A stretch of DNA of 29,330 nucleotides from Byssochlamys sp. IMV 00236 (taxonomy: Eukaryota; Ascomycota; Eurotiomycetes; Eurotiales; Thermoascaceae), in the NCBI GenBank assembly GCA_001931875.2, contig MSJH02000227.1:1-29330 (forward strand). The letters are read 5' to 3'. The notes under the pieces are model-generated. The model saw nothing but the letters and a program-made list of their open reading frames with translations. It was not told the DNA's origin and did no database searches. Below are positions 1-9,587 of the stretch, one piece after another. The translations under genes were made by a program, and so were the position numbers. How positions within the stretch are numbered: the first letter of the stretch is position 1; every line of letters starts with the position of its first letter.

Positions 1-466
1 TCTTGGTGCCATGAGTTTGATATCAAAGTAGAGACAGTTTTAAAGAAAAAAAAAAAAAAAAGTGTCCAAAATATTAGGAGTTGTGGCTTTGAGGTACAAA
101 CAGCAGTCACATACAATAGTGACCCAAAATAGCCACGCAATGAGTTCCTGTTTTTATCCAATCTCCGTTCTCCTTTTTCTTTGCATTGTTTTTTTATACA
201 TATTCAACGTTTACAGAGAGCATAAGACCTTATCCATGATCGATCCTATTTTATATTAAATATCTTTTAAATAAAGAGCTGATTAAATAAAAGAGTTATA
301 CTTGTTTAGTTCAATAGCAAATATCAATGTTGCCCAAAAGGGTTGGTTATTAAAGTATAAACACATGTATTTAGCAAGATAAACCCACTCAGTTTATGAA
401 AAGTCTTTATATTTTTCCCTTGTTTTGTTTAAATTCTTTCAATAATCTATACTTCAAATTAATAGT
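1..466. other. No gene supported
   Basis: This AT-rich stretch holds short A and T runs and only small open frames. The longest needs a non-ATG start at 62 and has a Phe/Leu-rich composition typical of translated AT-rich noncoding DNA. I see no splice-linked coding, RNA gene or repeat structure. It may be flank of the fragment that follows. Confidence 0.4.
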
Positions 467-700
467 GTCGATGTTTACTTGACAAATAGTCGACTTTTGG
501 TAGAACCATTTCACACAGTGTACAATGAAACCTTTGCTAGAGGTTACAGAGTTATGTATAGTTCGAATGGCAAACAACATGTTGTAGAAGCTGCTATTAC
601 AGATACTAGGGTGGAAAACATAGGCTCCATTGACTGGACTCCTATATACCGCCCCACATGCTTTAGTATTTCTCGTGAATTTTTACAGATGACACGTTAG
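467..700 (+). pseudogene. Unrecognised coding fragment, 3' exon-like
   Basis: An open frame of about 77 codons ends in TAG at 698-700. It has no in-frame ATG near its beginning, but a possible acceptor (ATTAATAG at 458-465) lies just before it, so it could be a terminal exon. Composition is balanced and protein-like, with Trp, His and Pro and a motif WTPIYRPTCF near the end, unlike the low-complexity flanks. No conserved domain is recognised and no upstream exon could be joined. It lies about 500 bases before the RdRP relic on the same strand, and nothing shows that it belongs to it. A relic of another repeat protein is equally possible. Confidence 0.25.
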
Positions 701-1234
701 GCAAAATCGTTTGAAACAACAAAACATTTATGAAAGCTAGTCTATGAAATGTGCTTTGCTTTCGGGATGACTCTTCTGTATCCTCCTGTTTCTCCTGCTC
801 GACATCATCATCTGCTTCTTGTTAGGAAGCTAACGAGCAAAAACTTTGCATCTTAAAAAAAATCGAAGATGCTATAGTTGACTTCAGCAACAAAGATGGC
901 TGTACTTTTTTCTGCTGGCTATTTCATTTTAAAGAAACTATGGTTGACAAATAACACGGCTTTATGAGTGTTGTATTACCACATCTTCGTTATTCACTTC
1001 TGCAGCTGCCTGGTTTTGAAGCTATAAGGCTTTAATAAAAGTTGTCAATAAACAAAGAACAGAAAACCTCAACTTGCATTCAACTTGTAGTAAAAAGCGG
1101 TGTGAGCTGTGAGCGAGTGTACATTCGTAGCTTGTCGATCTTCTTTCTTCTTATTTCTTTCTTATTTCTTATTTCTTATTTCTTTGTTCTTTGTTCTTTG
1201 TTCTTTGTTCTTTTCTCTATTCTCTATCTTTAAC
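701..1234. other. Gap with pyrimidine-rich direct repeats
   Basis: No gene is visible. From about 1141 to 1222 the plus strand is almost pure pyrimidine, with three TTATTTC-type units followed by four tandem TTTGTTC units. The tract ends a few bases before an ATG (1235) that opens the RdRP relic, so it may be the old CT-rich promoter or 5' UTR of that gene. A plain microsatellite is the alternative. Confidence 0.5.
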
Positions 1235-3690
1235 ATGAATAATCTACCGTTCTTTTGCTTAAGCAAGTATTAATGAAACTAATGTGTGTTCTATTGCATG
1301 CTTACACTTAGTTAATATAGGCGCTTCTGATGTATGTATTATTATTAATAATCTGCACCCAGATATAAAACAAGAAGACCTTTGGAATTATTTTGACCAG
1401 TATGGCACAGTGAAGCAAATAAGCTTTCACAGAACTAAAGATCACCAACATATAGTAGTCAAACCTGTTGTTATTTTCTCGCAAGCAATCTAGACGTCTT
1501 TTATTTATACAATTTATCAATTTATCAATATAGGTCTGCAGTTAGCCCAGACGTGTTGAAATCAAAACCTCTGTTTGTCAGTAGCCATCAACTGAACGTA
1601 ACTCTATACCCATTGCATGATTATATATCACAGAGATGTGGGGCGTTTATAGGAGAGAAGTTCTCTTTAGGTGGATTATCAACATCTTTCATCTTCCAAG
1701 AAGAATAGTCTACGCTCTCAAAAATTCAGTTTCACGTTAACATGCTTGAACAGTAAGTTGAGATCTTTTTTTATTACCTTCATCGTCAATATCGTCTTCG
1801 CATACGATATGAAGAAGCACTAAAGGATGTTGTCATTAAACGATCCAATGGTTCAACAACAGTTATTGTTGCTGCCAAATATCCAGCCTACTTTTGGAGA
1901 CTGAAGAATGCTCAAGAAGAAAAGAACTTCTTTGATTTTAGCTGCTGGGAAAGAGTAACAGAGATACCGCTTCACGCAGAAACGCAATCAAATAAGGATC
2001 CTATAAAAGCATATACGAACTCTTCAACCTCCATTCGCTTAAATAGCTGGTCTGTCTATCTGATTGAACTTACCCTTGATGATGATGAACATAAGAAACT
2101 CAGCTTGAGATTAGAAGCAGCAACGGCACAAAAGATGTGGCATACAGCAGTGGCTCAAGTGATGAAAGCGTCCAAGTCAAAGATCAACTATGAAGAACGT
2201 ATGTCAAGTTTACTATTCGAGGTTCAATATATGCTGCAGCATATACTTTGCTTGAAAATATTGTGAGAGTACAATATTGAAGAAGATTTTTTTGAAACGA
2301 TTGAAAATTTGGAACCACATGTTGCCTGTAGATTACTCGGTTTAATCTCTGCTGGATAACTGCGTCATTATGATTCAGGTACTATCATCCATAACACATT
2401 CAAGAAGAATCCATATATCACCAATCCACCAGAAGTAATACCCGAGGACCACGCTTACCTTAGAAAAGTGATCATCACTCCCACATCCGTCTATCCACTT
2501 CAACCTGTTCTTCAAAAGATGAAACACCTGCAGTATCAGTTCAAACAACATGCCAACCGGTTCTTGCTCGTTAAGTTTGCAGATGAAGAACTCAATTCGA
2601 TCGTACCTTCGCCCTATCCACTGCAAAACGATCTCATCTACAATCACATTTTCAAGGTGCAGCCAACAAGGATAATCTACTGAATGGCTTGATGGATGAA
2701 TATTATTCCAATTACTTCACGAGTTCTTTCATGCGCCTTATCATTGCTGGCTTTCTAGAACATCAAGATTCATTTATCACAAATTTGATTATATCATTTC
2801 AGAATAATGTTTTAAAACAACTGAAGGATGAATACAAACTCTATATAACAAATGGTGCAAGAGCATTCGCTATTATGCATGAAACAGGTAGCTTGGAACA
2901 AAGCGAAGTATTTTTTCAAACTTCCACGTCGACTGGCATCAATACTGTCTGTGAAGTAATCGAAGGTCCCTGTGTCATCTTTAGATATTCTACTTTAAGT
3001 CCGGGTAATGTCGTACTCGCCACTGTAGTGAATAAGCCAAAACTAAAAAACTACACAAACGTGCTTATTTATTCGGCTAATGAGCTGACGGATCTACCAG
3101 GCAAATGCTCCAATGATGATGCTGATGAAGATAACTTTACCTAAGAAGGGTTACAATATCTATATTCTATGATAGGATCATATGGGATCAAAGACTGGTA
3201 CCCCTGAAAACGGGCCGTGTTCGGATTTACTCTACTAATGATAGCCCACGAGAGCTCAATTCGAAAATTTTGATCAGTAAAGTCGCCAAATTTGCCGTAA
3301 ATTACATATCCGTGGATCCAAGAGAGCTGCTAAAAAACGCATACACGGCCTTTGTCGATCGATCCAATAACGGTATTAACGATGGACACACACTATGTTT
3401 AGGACAGCATTTAGCAAAGGCAATAGGTAATCGATCATTGACTTATTCTTGAACAAGTCTGGATGCAGGCATCAGGAGAAGATCAAGTTATATGCTGTGC
3501 GCTCTCAAATGGGTCATAACAGACGAAGCCATGGTTTCTAGATGCTTTAATTTCGCAATGCATATTGTTGTCTGCGGTTCATCCGTTCTCGTGCCTGCCA
3601 CCATGGCGTCTTCAGATCTATTAATAAGCATCTTGTTTATATATAGTTCATCGCATGAACCTCACAAGGGACATAACAGTCTTTGACCTT
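1235..3690 (+). pseudogene. Decayed RNA-dependent RNA polymerase of the RNAi pathway
   Basis: Cellular RdRPs make double-stranded RNA for Dicer in fungal RNA silencing. The family order is visible in pieces. An RRM-like segment is at about 1323-1480. A head segment at 1530-1690 ends at a TAG where the family has Trp. The frame 1790-2683 holds YRLRIRYEE, LLFEV and then the catalytic-half entry motif IITPTSVYPLQP with RFLLVKFADEE; it is interrupted by TGA (2264) and TAA (2357). The frame 2692-3144 holds the HETGSLEQSEVFFQ-type segment and GPCVIFRYSTLSPGNV, and ends in DDADED, which aligns with the active-site DxDGD (all three Asp kept, Gly replaced by Glu). A tail motif follows in another frame (3270-3452). 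The central catalytic block, including the FSDGxG region, is missing between about 2650 and 2700. With at least three premature stops, two frame changes and a core deletion, it cannot encode active enzyme. The family call is firm; splice boundaries are not. Confidence 0.8.
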
Positions 3691-4015
3691 TTGCAAGCTC
3701 GCATCGTCTAATGAAGAAGATGACCACAATGACAGTGTCTTGTTCATTCATCTCTTCCTAATATTCACCTTTTGCTGTGAATGTAATGTACTACTCTGCA
3801 AGTGCCAGCAATGCTTGATAGCTGAAAGTGGATGAAATGAGCATTTTATAAGAATAAATGTGATCATCATCTAGTGAATTATATTATATGACGCATCATC
3901 AATTACTACGGACTAGAGATACCATGAATCAGCCCTGTGGACTTCACATAGGATATTATGTTAATATCTAAGATGACTTTGACTTGTGTATGAAATATAT
4001 ATTGACTATACTACG
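3691..4015. other. No gene supported
   Basis: This stretch is AT-rich with scattered stops in all frames. It may contain the eroded 3' end of the RdRP relic, but no family motif can be read. Confidence 0.4.
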
Positions 4016-4258
4016 TCAAATAGTGTAATATTCTTTGCTATAAACGTAGAAATACAACAAATGATGCCATCTGAGGCCAAGAGACTTCGTTATGCAGAGA
4101 TCAGGACGTTGCACGGATGGATTGATAGAATTTTTCTTTGCTTCAAGAATTCTAATATTCGTCCAACTTAAATAGTATCCCTGGTCAGGATCATCAAAAT
4201 GGCCAGACAAGAACGGCTCAAAGAACCGTGAGCAGGGCTTAGCCCCGTTGACATCCTC
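4016..4258 (-). pseudogene. Relic of a PD-(D/E)XK-like repeat protein (copy 1)
   Basis: Read on the minus strand from 4258, the frame gives EDVN, then SRFFEPFLSG, FDDPDQG, LSWTN, a spacer and RPDLCIT. The same blocks occur in the same order in the copy at 28087-28731 (EDVN, TRFLAPLLCA, FDDPDNG, FRWTN, RPDLCIT), so the two are homologous. The Pro-Asp of RPD would be the first nuclease motif. The downstream GEVK that completes PD...(D/E)xK in the other copy has eroded here into an AT-rich run. There is no plausible ATG, and the second half found in copy 2 is absent. I infer a dispersed Mucorales repeat family, possibly mobile-element derived; its activity is unknown. Confidence 0.6.
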
Positions 4259-5111
4259 TCGTATAGCAGCCTTGAGTAGTTTCTAAATGCTCTAAATAGT
4301 CTTGACAAGCTTTTGTTCTGTAGTTTGGGGGAGTGTTGCCTTTTTGGATTTTGCAGTGCCCTTTTTTAGTGCCCCTAGTATTACCCATAAGTATGACGGG
4401 CAAAAACTGGCATGCGACCACAGGTAAGGAAGTCATTGTATTTGAAGCATTAGATGACTTTAAAGGAAAAATAATGCTCCTCTAATCGTTTGTCGTACAG
4501 CGGGGTGTCCATAAAGAGGACCCAGCAGTAAGTAAAATGACGCATGAAACCATATACTAGGGTTATTACTAAATTGTATCCGAAGGCTATTCTCCTGATC
4601 ATTTACCAATTGAAGCATTGCAAATTGTGTCTAGCTGCAAATGATCGTGATATCGTAAGTACAATGCAAATGATAAGAAGATTAGTTTTAACGAGTAATG
4701 ATAGATATGGTCAAGGAATATAAATGCTGCTTTAAACATTCGCTCCATCCTAATGTCTTATATGGAGCCAAGCTACAATATTATATCAAGTTATCCCTCT
4801 CTAAAAAAGAAAATCATCCTCTGGTAGTGATCAAGCCATTTTATAGTTGCTTTGATTGTGTCGTGAGCTCTAATTTAACTCCAGTTTCAAATGATGTCTC
4901 TTCTGGAATCCAGCGACAACCTGTCAAGTCTTAACCGCAGTACAGTGCATCCAACAAGTAATGTCACAGCCAATCAAAGTCAATGTCACTGGTCAATTAA
5001 AATCAATTTCATATTTTTAGAAATAAAATCACTTGGCACCCGAAAATATATAAAACGAGATTATTTTTTTCTTCTGGTATTTTTTCTTTTTTCAATACTT
5101 TACAATTCAAC
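4259..5111. other. Stretch without a recognised gene
   Basis: Only short open frames occur, at about 4698-4934 and 4891-5115, with no recognisable motif and poor initiation contexts. The last 120 bases before 5112 are T-rich with a TATAAAA-like box at 5049-5055, suitable as leader or promoter of the Tc1/mariner ORF. A TACAGTG at about 4941 resembles a Tc1/mariner terminus at a TA target, but no matching inverted end was found on the far side, so no boundary is called. Confidence 0.35.
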
Positions 5112-6037
5112 ATGAGTACTATATTTCTATATGAAGATGGATATGGGAATGTTATTGATGAGAATGGTGGTCCTGAGTTCATAGACTACATTGTTGATCA
5201 GAATGAATTTATTGTCGAGACTATTGCTACTCATACAGAGTACTTGATAAATGCAGTCCCCAATGAATCTTCTCTGACTTGCCCAATGTCATTAGAAAAG
5301 CCAAAAAATGAAGATGTTCATATGAAGGAGGCAAAACCAAAATGAGACTATGTGCGTTATACAGCCCAGGATAAAGCTAGGTTTTTCGATCTGAAGATTG
5401 AAAAGTGTATGACTGCTTCAGCTGCAGCAAAGCAGTTGGGCATTCATCCTCGAACAGCTTATAGATGGGTCAGCCAGTACAATGCGTGCCCTGATGGTAT
5501 TTTTGAGAGCTGTAAAAAGACAGGTCGTAAGTGCATCTTAACTGAAGAGCATAAATCGACTGTTGTCAACTTCATTGATGCTAATCCCTCTGCTATTGTT
5601 GTTGAAGTGACTGAGCACCTACTGAAGCGATTTCATAGCCTTAAAGTATCACGCAGCACTGTTAGTCACTTTATGAGACGTGAGTGCAACCTTTCGTTGA
5701 AAAAAGTAGATTTCCATTCTATTGAAAAAAACAGTCCAGCAAAGATTGAGGAGCGGCACAATAGGGCTTGTAAATGGAAGAATACAGACATGAACTTCTT
5801 GACGAGTCTGCCTTTGATATAAACATGAAACGCTCTAGGGCTTGGCCCAAAAAAGGCACGCGTGCCATTGTTACCAGGCCTACTACGCGAGCAAACACAA
5901 CGTCTATATTGGGGGCTATCTCTGCTGCGGGTTTGGTTGCGGTCGGTGTAAAAAAACCAAGATCTGCGGAGAAGAGAAAGGCGGGTAATGAGGAAGATAG
6001 CTCACATATTTTTTATTCAACAAAATTTCAAAGCACA

Positions 6038-6049
6038 TTATCCATCTCA
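6038..6049. repeat. Target-site duplication, left copy
   Basis: The 12-mer TTATCCATCTCA occurs here and again at 7969-7980. In both places it is read as Leu-Ser-Ile-Ser in the local Tc1/mariner frame, so removing one copy plus the intervening DNA rejoins the host frame exactly. Twelve bp is longer than the 8-9 bp usual for Merlin, so some bases may match by chance. Confidence 0.75.
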
Positions 6050-6171
6050 AGCATAAATAATTGTATGTCTATATTTTATCTAGATTATTGATTATATTAA
6101 TAGTTATACTATTAAAGCCCTCTGGTATTTTATTTAAATCGCTTACATTATTTGTAATTTTTATTAATTTG

Positions 6172-6955
6172 TTAAAAAACTTTTTTAGGATTTCCTTTAT
6201 TTACTAAATCAAATATTTCTTTAAGAGTATTTATTGTAAATGTCGTTATTTCTAATAATTTTGAGATTTCATTAATAATATCTTCTTTTAGTATATCCTT
6301 TGTATTTATTTTAGTGATGGTTTTATTTATATTGTTTTCTATGTTATTTATTGGTATATTATCATTAGATGTAATATAGATTGTTTCATTACCTATATCA
6401 TCACAATTATCACATAAATTCAATCCAGTTATTTCATCAGCAAATTCATTATTACATTTCCCACAATTCCGAACATAATTAACACATAGATTACAATAAC
6501 TATTCTTTGTATCTACATCAAAAATACAATTTTTATTTTTGCATTTAAAAAAATTGTCATTTTCAGTATTATCTTTTTCAATATTTATATTATTCTCTAT
6601 ACAAACTTCATTCGTGCTATAATCTTGTTCATTATTATTGAATGAAGCGCTTTCATTGGAAATTTTATTAAAGCAATTTGTATTTTCAGAGCCATATATA
6701 TTAGCATTAGTGTCTAAATCTTTTAATTTTTTATTTTTTCTTGATACAGATTTATTTCTTCTTCTTTTAACTTTATACTTAAAGAAATAGGGACTATTAT
6801 TTTTTATAATTTTTATTTCAAATGATTTTATGTCATTATTATATGTAATATGTAATTTTTCTATATTAAAATTTTCTATTACTTTAATTATATAACATCT
6901 TTTTATATTTTTTAAAAAGCAATCTTTCTCTTATTAATTCCTCAAAATTTCCCAT
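6172..6955 (-). pseudogene. Accessory Cys-rich ORF of the Merlin-like element
   Basis: From an ATG at 6955 the minus strand reads MGNFEELIRERLLF. A one-base slip in the homopolymer near 6917 leads into a second open frame that runs without a stop to 6172, about 260 codons in all. The middle has a basic block (KVKRRRNK). The following Cys-rich region has CKNKNC, YCNLC, NCGKC and LCDNC pairs spaced like zinc knuckles. The C-terminus is Ile/Asn/Lys-rich and probably helical. It is not the transposase, and I recognise no family. Sitting between the transposase and the left terminus, on the same strand, it could bind element ends or assist transposition. Ordinary Merlin elements carry only a transposase, which makes this ORF worth comparing elsewhere. 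Confidence 0.55.
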
Positions 6956-7097
6956 TTTTGTAAATAGTTGTTTATTTATATTTTTATATATTATTAAAAT
7001 TCAATTTTATAATTATATAATTAATCTTTAAGAAATTGTTTCCATATGTTATGCTCCTTATTTTTTTTTCTCCATTGATGTTCTTTAAGATGTAATA

Positions 7098-7900
7098 TTA
7101 TATTTTTTTTTTATTTCTATTTCTAGGTGGCATACTTTGCTTTAAGTCATTCCATGTGCCTTCAATTGTATTTGTATGAACATTAGTTTCAGGATCTTTG
7201 AAATGATTCTTATGGTTTACAGTTATATGTTTATATCCAATATTTTTCAAATCACTGTAACCTTTCCAGCAATCTGTATATATAGTTGTTCCTTTTTTAA
7301 CATATTTTTTGATAATTTCATTTATATTCTCAATATTTCGTTCTTTTATAGGTAATAGAAACATTTTCTTGTTTTCATTTTTAATTTTATTTTTTAATCT
7401 ACTCCTTTGTATACCACCAATAACCCATACTCCTTCTACTTTGTGTCCCTTATTATATTTTCTTTTAGCTATTTTCGGTTCATCTATTTCAATAATTTCA
7501 TTTCTTCCTCCAATTTTTTTATTTTTGTTATATATTTGTTTATCTTTTAAATAATTTCTAAATAATCTATTATATTTTGTAATTGTTTTTCTATCTATTT
7601 CTAAACTTGATGATAAAATAGTTGAGGGAGTCTTTTTTAAAATTCATATAACAAGTGGACTTGTATGTTTATTGGTAACTTCATTTTGCTAAAAATTGTT
7701 CCTTTAAGTGGTGAAATAGCCTTTCTACATTTATAATTTCTGCATTCATATAATTTTTCTTTAAGATATAATTTCATATCAGAATTACATTCTTTGCATT
7801 TATTATATTTATTTATATAGTTGTTTTCAATTAAGTATAAAATGGCATTTTCTTCATTGTCAAAGACATGTTTTAAGTTTCTATAAGGCTCTATAAACAT
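7098..7900 (-). pseudogene. ISXO2/IS1595-type (Merlin) transposase, one frameshift
   Basis: The N-terminal piece (7900-7637) carries the family zinc ribbon: CKEC, then YECRNYKC, then SPLKGTIFSKMKLP. A run of T near 7632-7638 marks a one-base slip. The second piece carries the DDE domain: EIIEIDE with the first Asp at 7484-7482, GHKVEGVWVIGG, IYTDCWKGY with the second Asp at 7274-7272, and HTNTIEGTW with the Glu at 7163-7161, giving DD36E spacing. It ends with MPPRNRNKKK, as in Merlin-type proteins. Length is about 267 residues, normal for the family. All catalytic residues are present, so the single homopolymer indel is either recent decay or an assembly error. The role would be cut-and-paste transposition of the surrounding AT-rich element. 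Confidence 0.85.
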
Positions 7901-7968
7901 ATCTAAAACTTTTACAATTTTATAAAATTAATTAAAACTTATATTTTATATTTTATAGAAATTCAGTT

Positions 7969-7980
7969 TTATCCATCTCA
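7969..7980. repeat. Target-site duplication, right copy
   Basis: This is the second copy of the 12-mer seen at 6038-6049. The Tc1/mariner frame resumes directly through it and stays open to the GTVTGHYI block. Confidence 0.75.
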
Positions 7981-8421
7981 TACATATCTCTTTCTGTCAG
8001 CTATAATCCCATACATCCGAGAAAGGCTGAAGGATACATAAGCCCAGGTACCGTAACAGGCCACTATATCACTTTCTTAAAAATGACTCTCGATGAAATG
8101 GACAAGTACCCGTATATGAAAGGTCATTATATAGTCATGGATAATGCGCCCATTCATACGCATGAAAACATAAGGAATTACCTTGCCTATCGAGGATACA
8201 AATGTGTATATCTTTCCACTTACTCTCCTGAACTCAACCCAATAGAACAATTCTAGACAGTAACAAAGAGTAAAATTAAGCGTCATCGGTTTTTGCAGGA
8301 AGACACTCTGTCCAAAAGAATTACAGAAGCTTGCAAAAGTGTGGACAAAAGTCATTTTAAAGGTTTCGTTTCGCATTCTTACAAATGCTGGGATAAATGT
8401 CGAAACAAAGAGCCCATGTAA

Positions 8422-8716
8422 TGGCCACTTTATTAAAGGCCAAAAGCAAAAAAAAAAAAAAAGTTAACATAGTGGTGGAGTGGGGAGCGGAAGTAGATGA
8501 ACCAACTTTGACGACACAGTCGTCGCTGTCATAGAAGTAACGGAAGTAACGAAAGTAACAATCGCTCATTGAAGTTGTTGTTTTTTTGTTTTTTTTTTTT
8601 TTGGCTCAGACAACATGATTTTGGTTGTGCTTCATTGTAATTAGAAATCGATAAATGTTTTACGAATCATCATGAAAAGTATACATAGAAAGGAATTCAA
8701 ATTACATGATGGGAAA
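8422..8716. other. Spacer with T-rich runs
   Basis: No gene is seen between the Tc1/mariner stop and the nuclease-like relic on the other strand. A run of 15 A lies at about 8450 and T runs at 8580-8602. The right terminus of the Tc1/mariner element should lie here, but no inverted match to the left flank is convincing. Confidence 0.35.
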
Positions 8717-9587
8717 TCAAATTAAAGTGTGACGATGGAAGGACATCTTCAATGTTGCATGGGACGCAAACCTATCAAACAAACCTTCCTTGACGCCTCC
8801 TTCGAAACACGTTGTCCATTTCATTTTGCCTTTGTATTGTTCCATGAATTTCTCCACAAACAATAGATCCTTGGTTTTGGTGATGTGAATTGGTGTGACA
8901 CCACCGGATTCTTCCTCCGTGCAGCGTCGTTTAAAGTTGGCTGCGAAGCTCATACCATCCTGTGCATACTTTGCGATGCGTTTCCGAGAGGCTGCATTGT
9001 TAGAACTGTTATTTTTAATAATTTTCTCGTATTGGGCTATAGTCGCATCGCAGAAGGATTCAATTTCAGTATCCTGAATCACTTTATCGTTCGATTTCTC
9101 GGTAAAAATTTGATGAGCCATTGTGTAAATGCGCTGAAGTGTTGGATCCATGTATTCATCCAAAGCGATAATATGCTTTTGTTGCTGCGTCAAAAAGTGA
9201 ACTAGTGCAGTCATTTTCCATTGGTATTTGGAGATGCGATGCAATGGAGTCAGAGTTGTAGATGCGAACTTGTTTTGCCCAAAGTGGACTGGAAAGCACG
9301 TAGTATGGCTCGTTGTCGCGCTTAACGAAGTTTTCCTCACGAAACTGTTTACTTGAGAATCCATCGGTATTGATAACTAAAAGAATTGGGAGAGTGTTTT
9401 TCTGATCAAATACGTTTAATGAGTATCGCATTGATCGTACGATGAACTCATGCGACACATTTTTCTGAATTTCAACTATGACCGGCGCATGATTCTTGGT
9501 GGCGTCATTAGGATAGTGCGTTATACACTCTTTCCGGAAAGTAAATTCGCCTGTGATCGAAAGTAAATACACCCATGGTGAGAACAA
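8717..9587 (-). pseudogene. PD-(D/E)XK-like nuclease-fold protein, frameshifted
   Basis: The N-terminal piece (9587-9156) reads WVYLLSITGEFTFRKE, then APVIVEIQKNVSHEFIVRS, then LPILLVINTDGFSS. This resembles Mucorales repeat proteins and bacterial Rpn/transposase-like nucleases, in which a VEIQ core strand supplies the E-x-Q/K of the nuclease fold. After IPMEN the protein-like frame moves by one base to TALVHFLTQQQKHIIALDEYMDP and runs on to 8717 with ARTREE-type helices including NNAASRKRIAKYAQ. The indel is at the GGAAAATG near 9218. There is no ATG: a TGA lies just before the first readable codon, and the usual upstream part is absent or in an unseen exon. The family link is pattern recognition only; substrate and activity are unknown. 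Confidence 0.5.

Larger units (their letters stand above)
6050..7968 (-). mobile_element. AT-rich Merlin/IS1595-like DNA transposon, nested
   Basis: This 1919-bp insert lies inside the Tc1/mariner transposase and is bounded by the 12-bp duplication. It is very AT-rich, far more than the host genes, and both its genes lie on the minus strand: an ISXO2/IS1595-type transposase near the right end and a Cys-rich accessory protein toward the left. Merlin elements are the eukaryotic relatives of IS1016/IS1595. I could not see convincing terminal inverted repeats, so the exact ends rest on the duplication. Codon use (Ile, Asn, Lys from A/T-only codons) suggests origin in a very AT-rich genome, for example microsporidia or anaerobic chytrids. 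That is inference. Confidence 0.8.
5112..8421 (+). mobile_element. Tc1/mariner-type transposase (DD34E), decayed and interrupted
   Basis: The transposase is read in pieces. An N-terminal leader begins MSTIFLYEDG (5112). After an in-frame TGA (5343) come RYTAQDKARF and a helix-turn-helix with AAAKQLGIHPRTAYRW, then a second HTH-like region ending NLSLKK. A frameshift or small deletion near 5800 leads to LDESAFDIN, with the first catalytic Asp at 5801. After the foreign insert, the frame resumes with GTVTGHYI, YIVMDNAPIH (second Asp, 8140) and SPELNPIEQF (Glu, 8245); the spacing between the last two is 34 residues. A TAG (8254) sits where the family has Trp, and the frame ends at 8419-8421. Folded into DDE superfamily, it would cut and paste DNA at TA sites; this copy is dead. 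No inverted termini were found. Confidence 0.85.

Noticed and set aside
2201..2400. Reassigned stop codons (TGA as Trp) to explain the RdRP stops
   Set aside because: The intact genes in the window use TAA and TAG as terminators, TAA and TAG also interrupt relics, and the RdRP lacks its core, so decay is simpler.
4941..8650. TACAGTG near 4941 and TTCATTGTA near 8632 as Tc1/mariner inverted termini
   Set aside because: The match between the two ends is too weak to call terminal inverted repeats.
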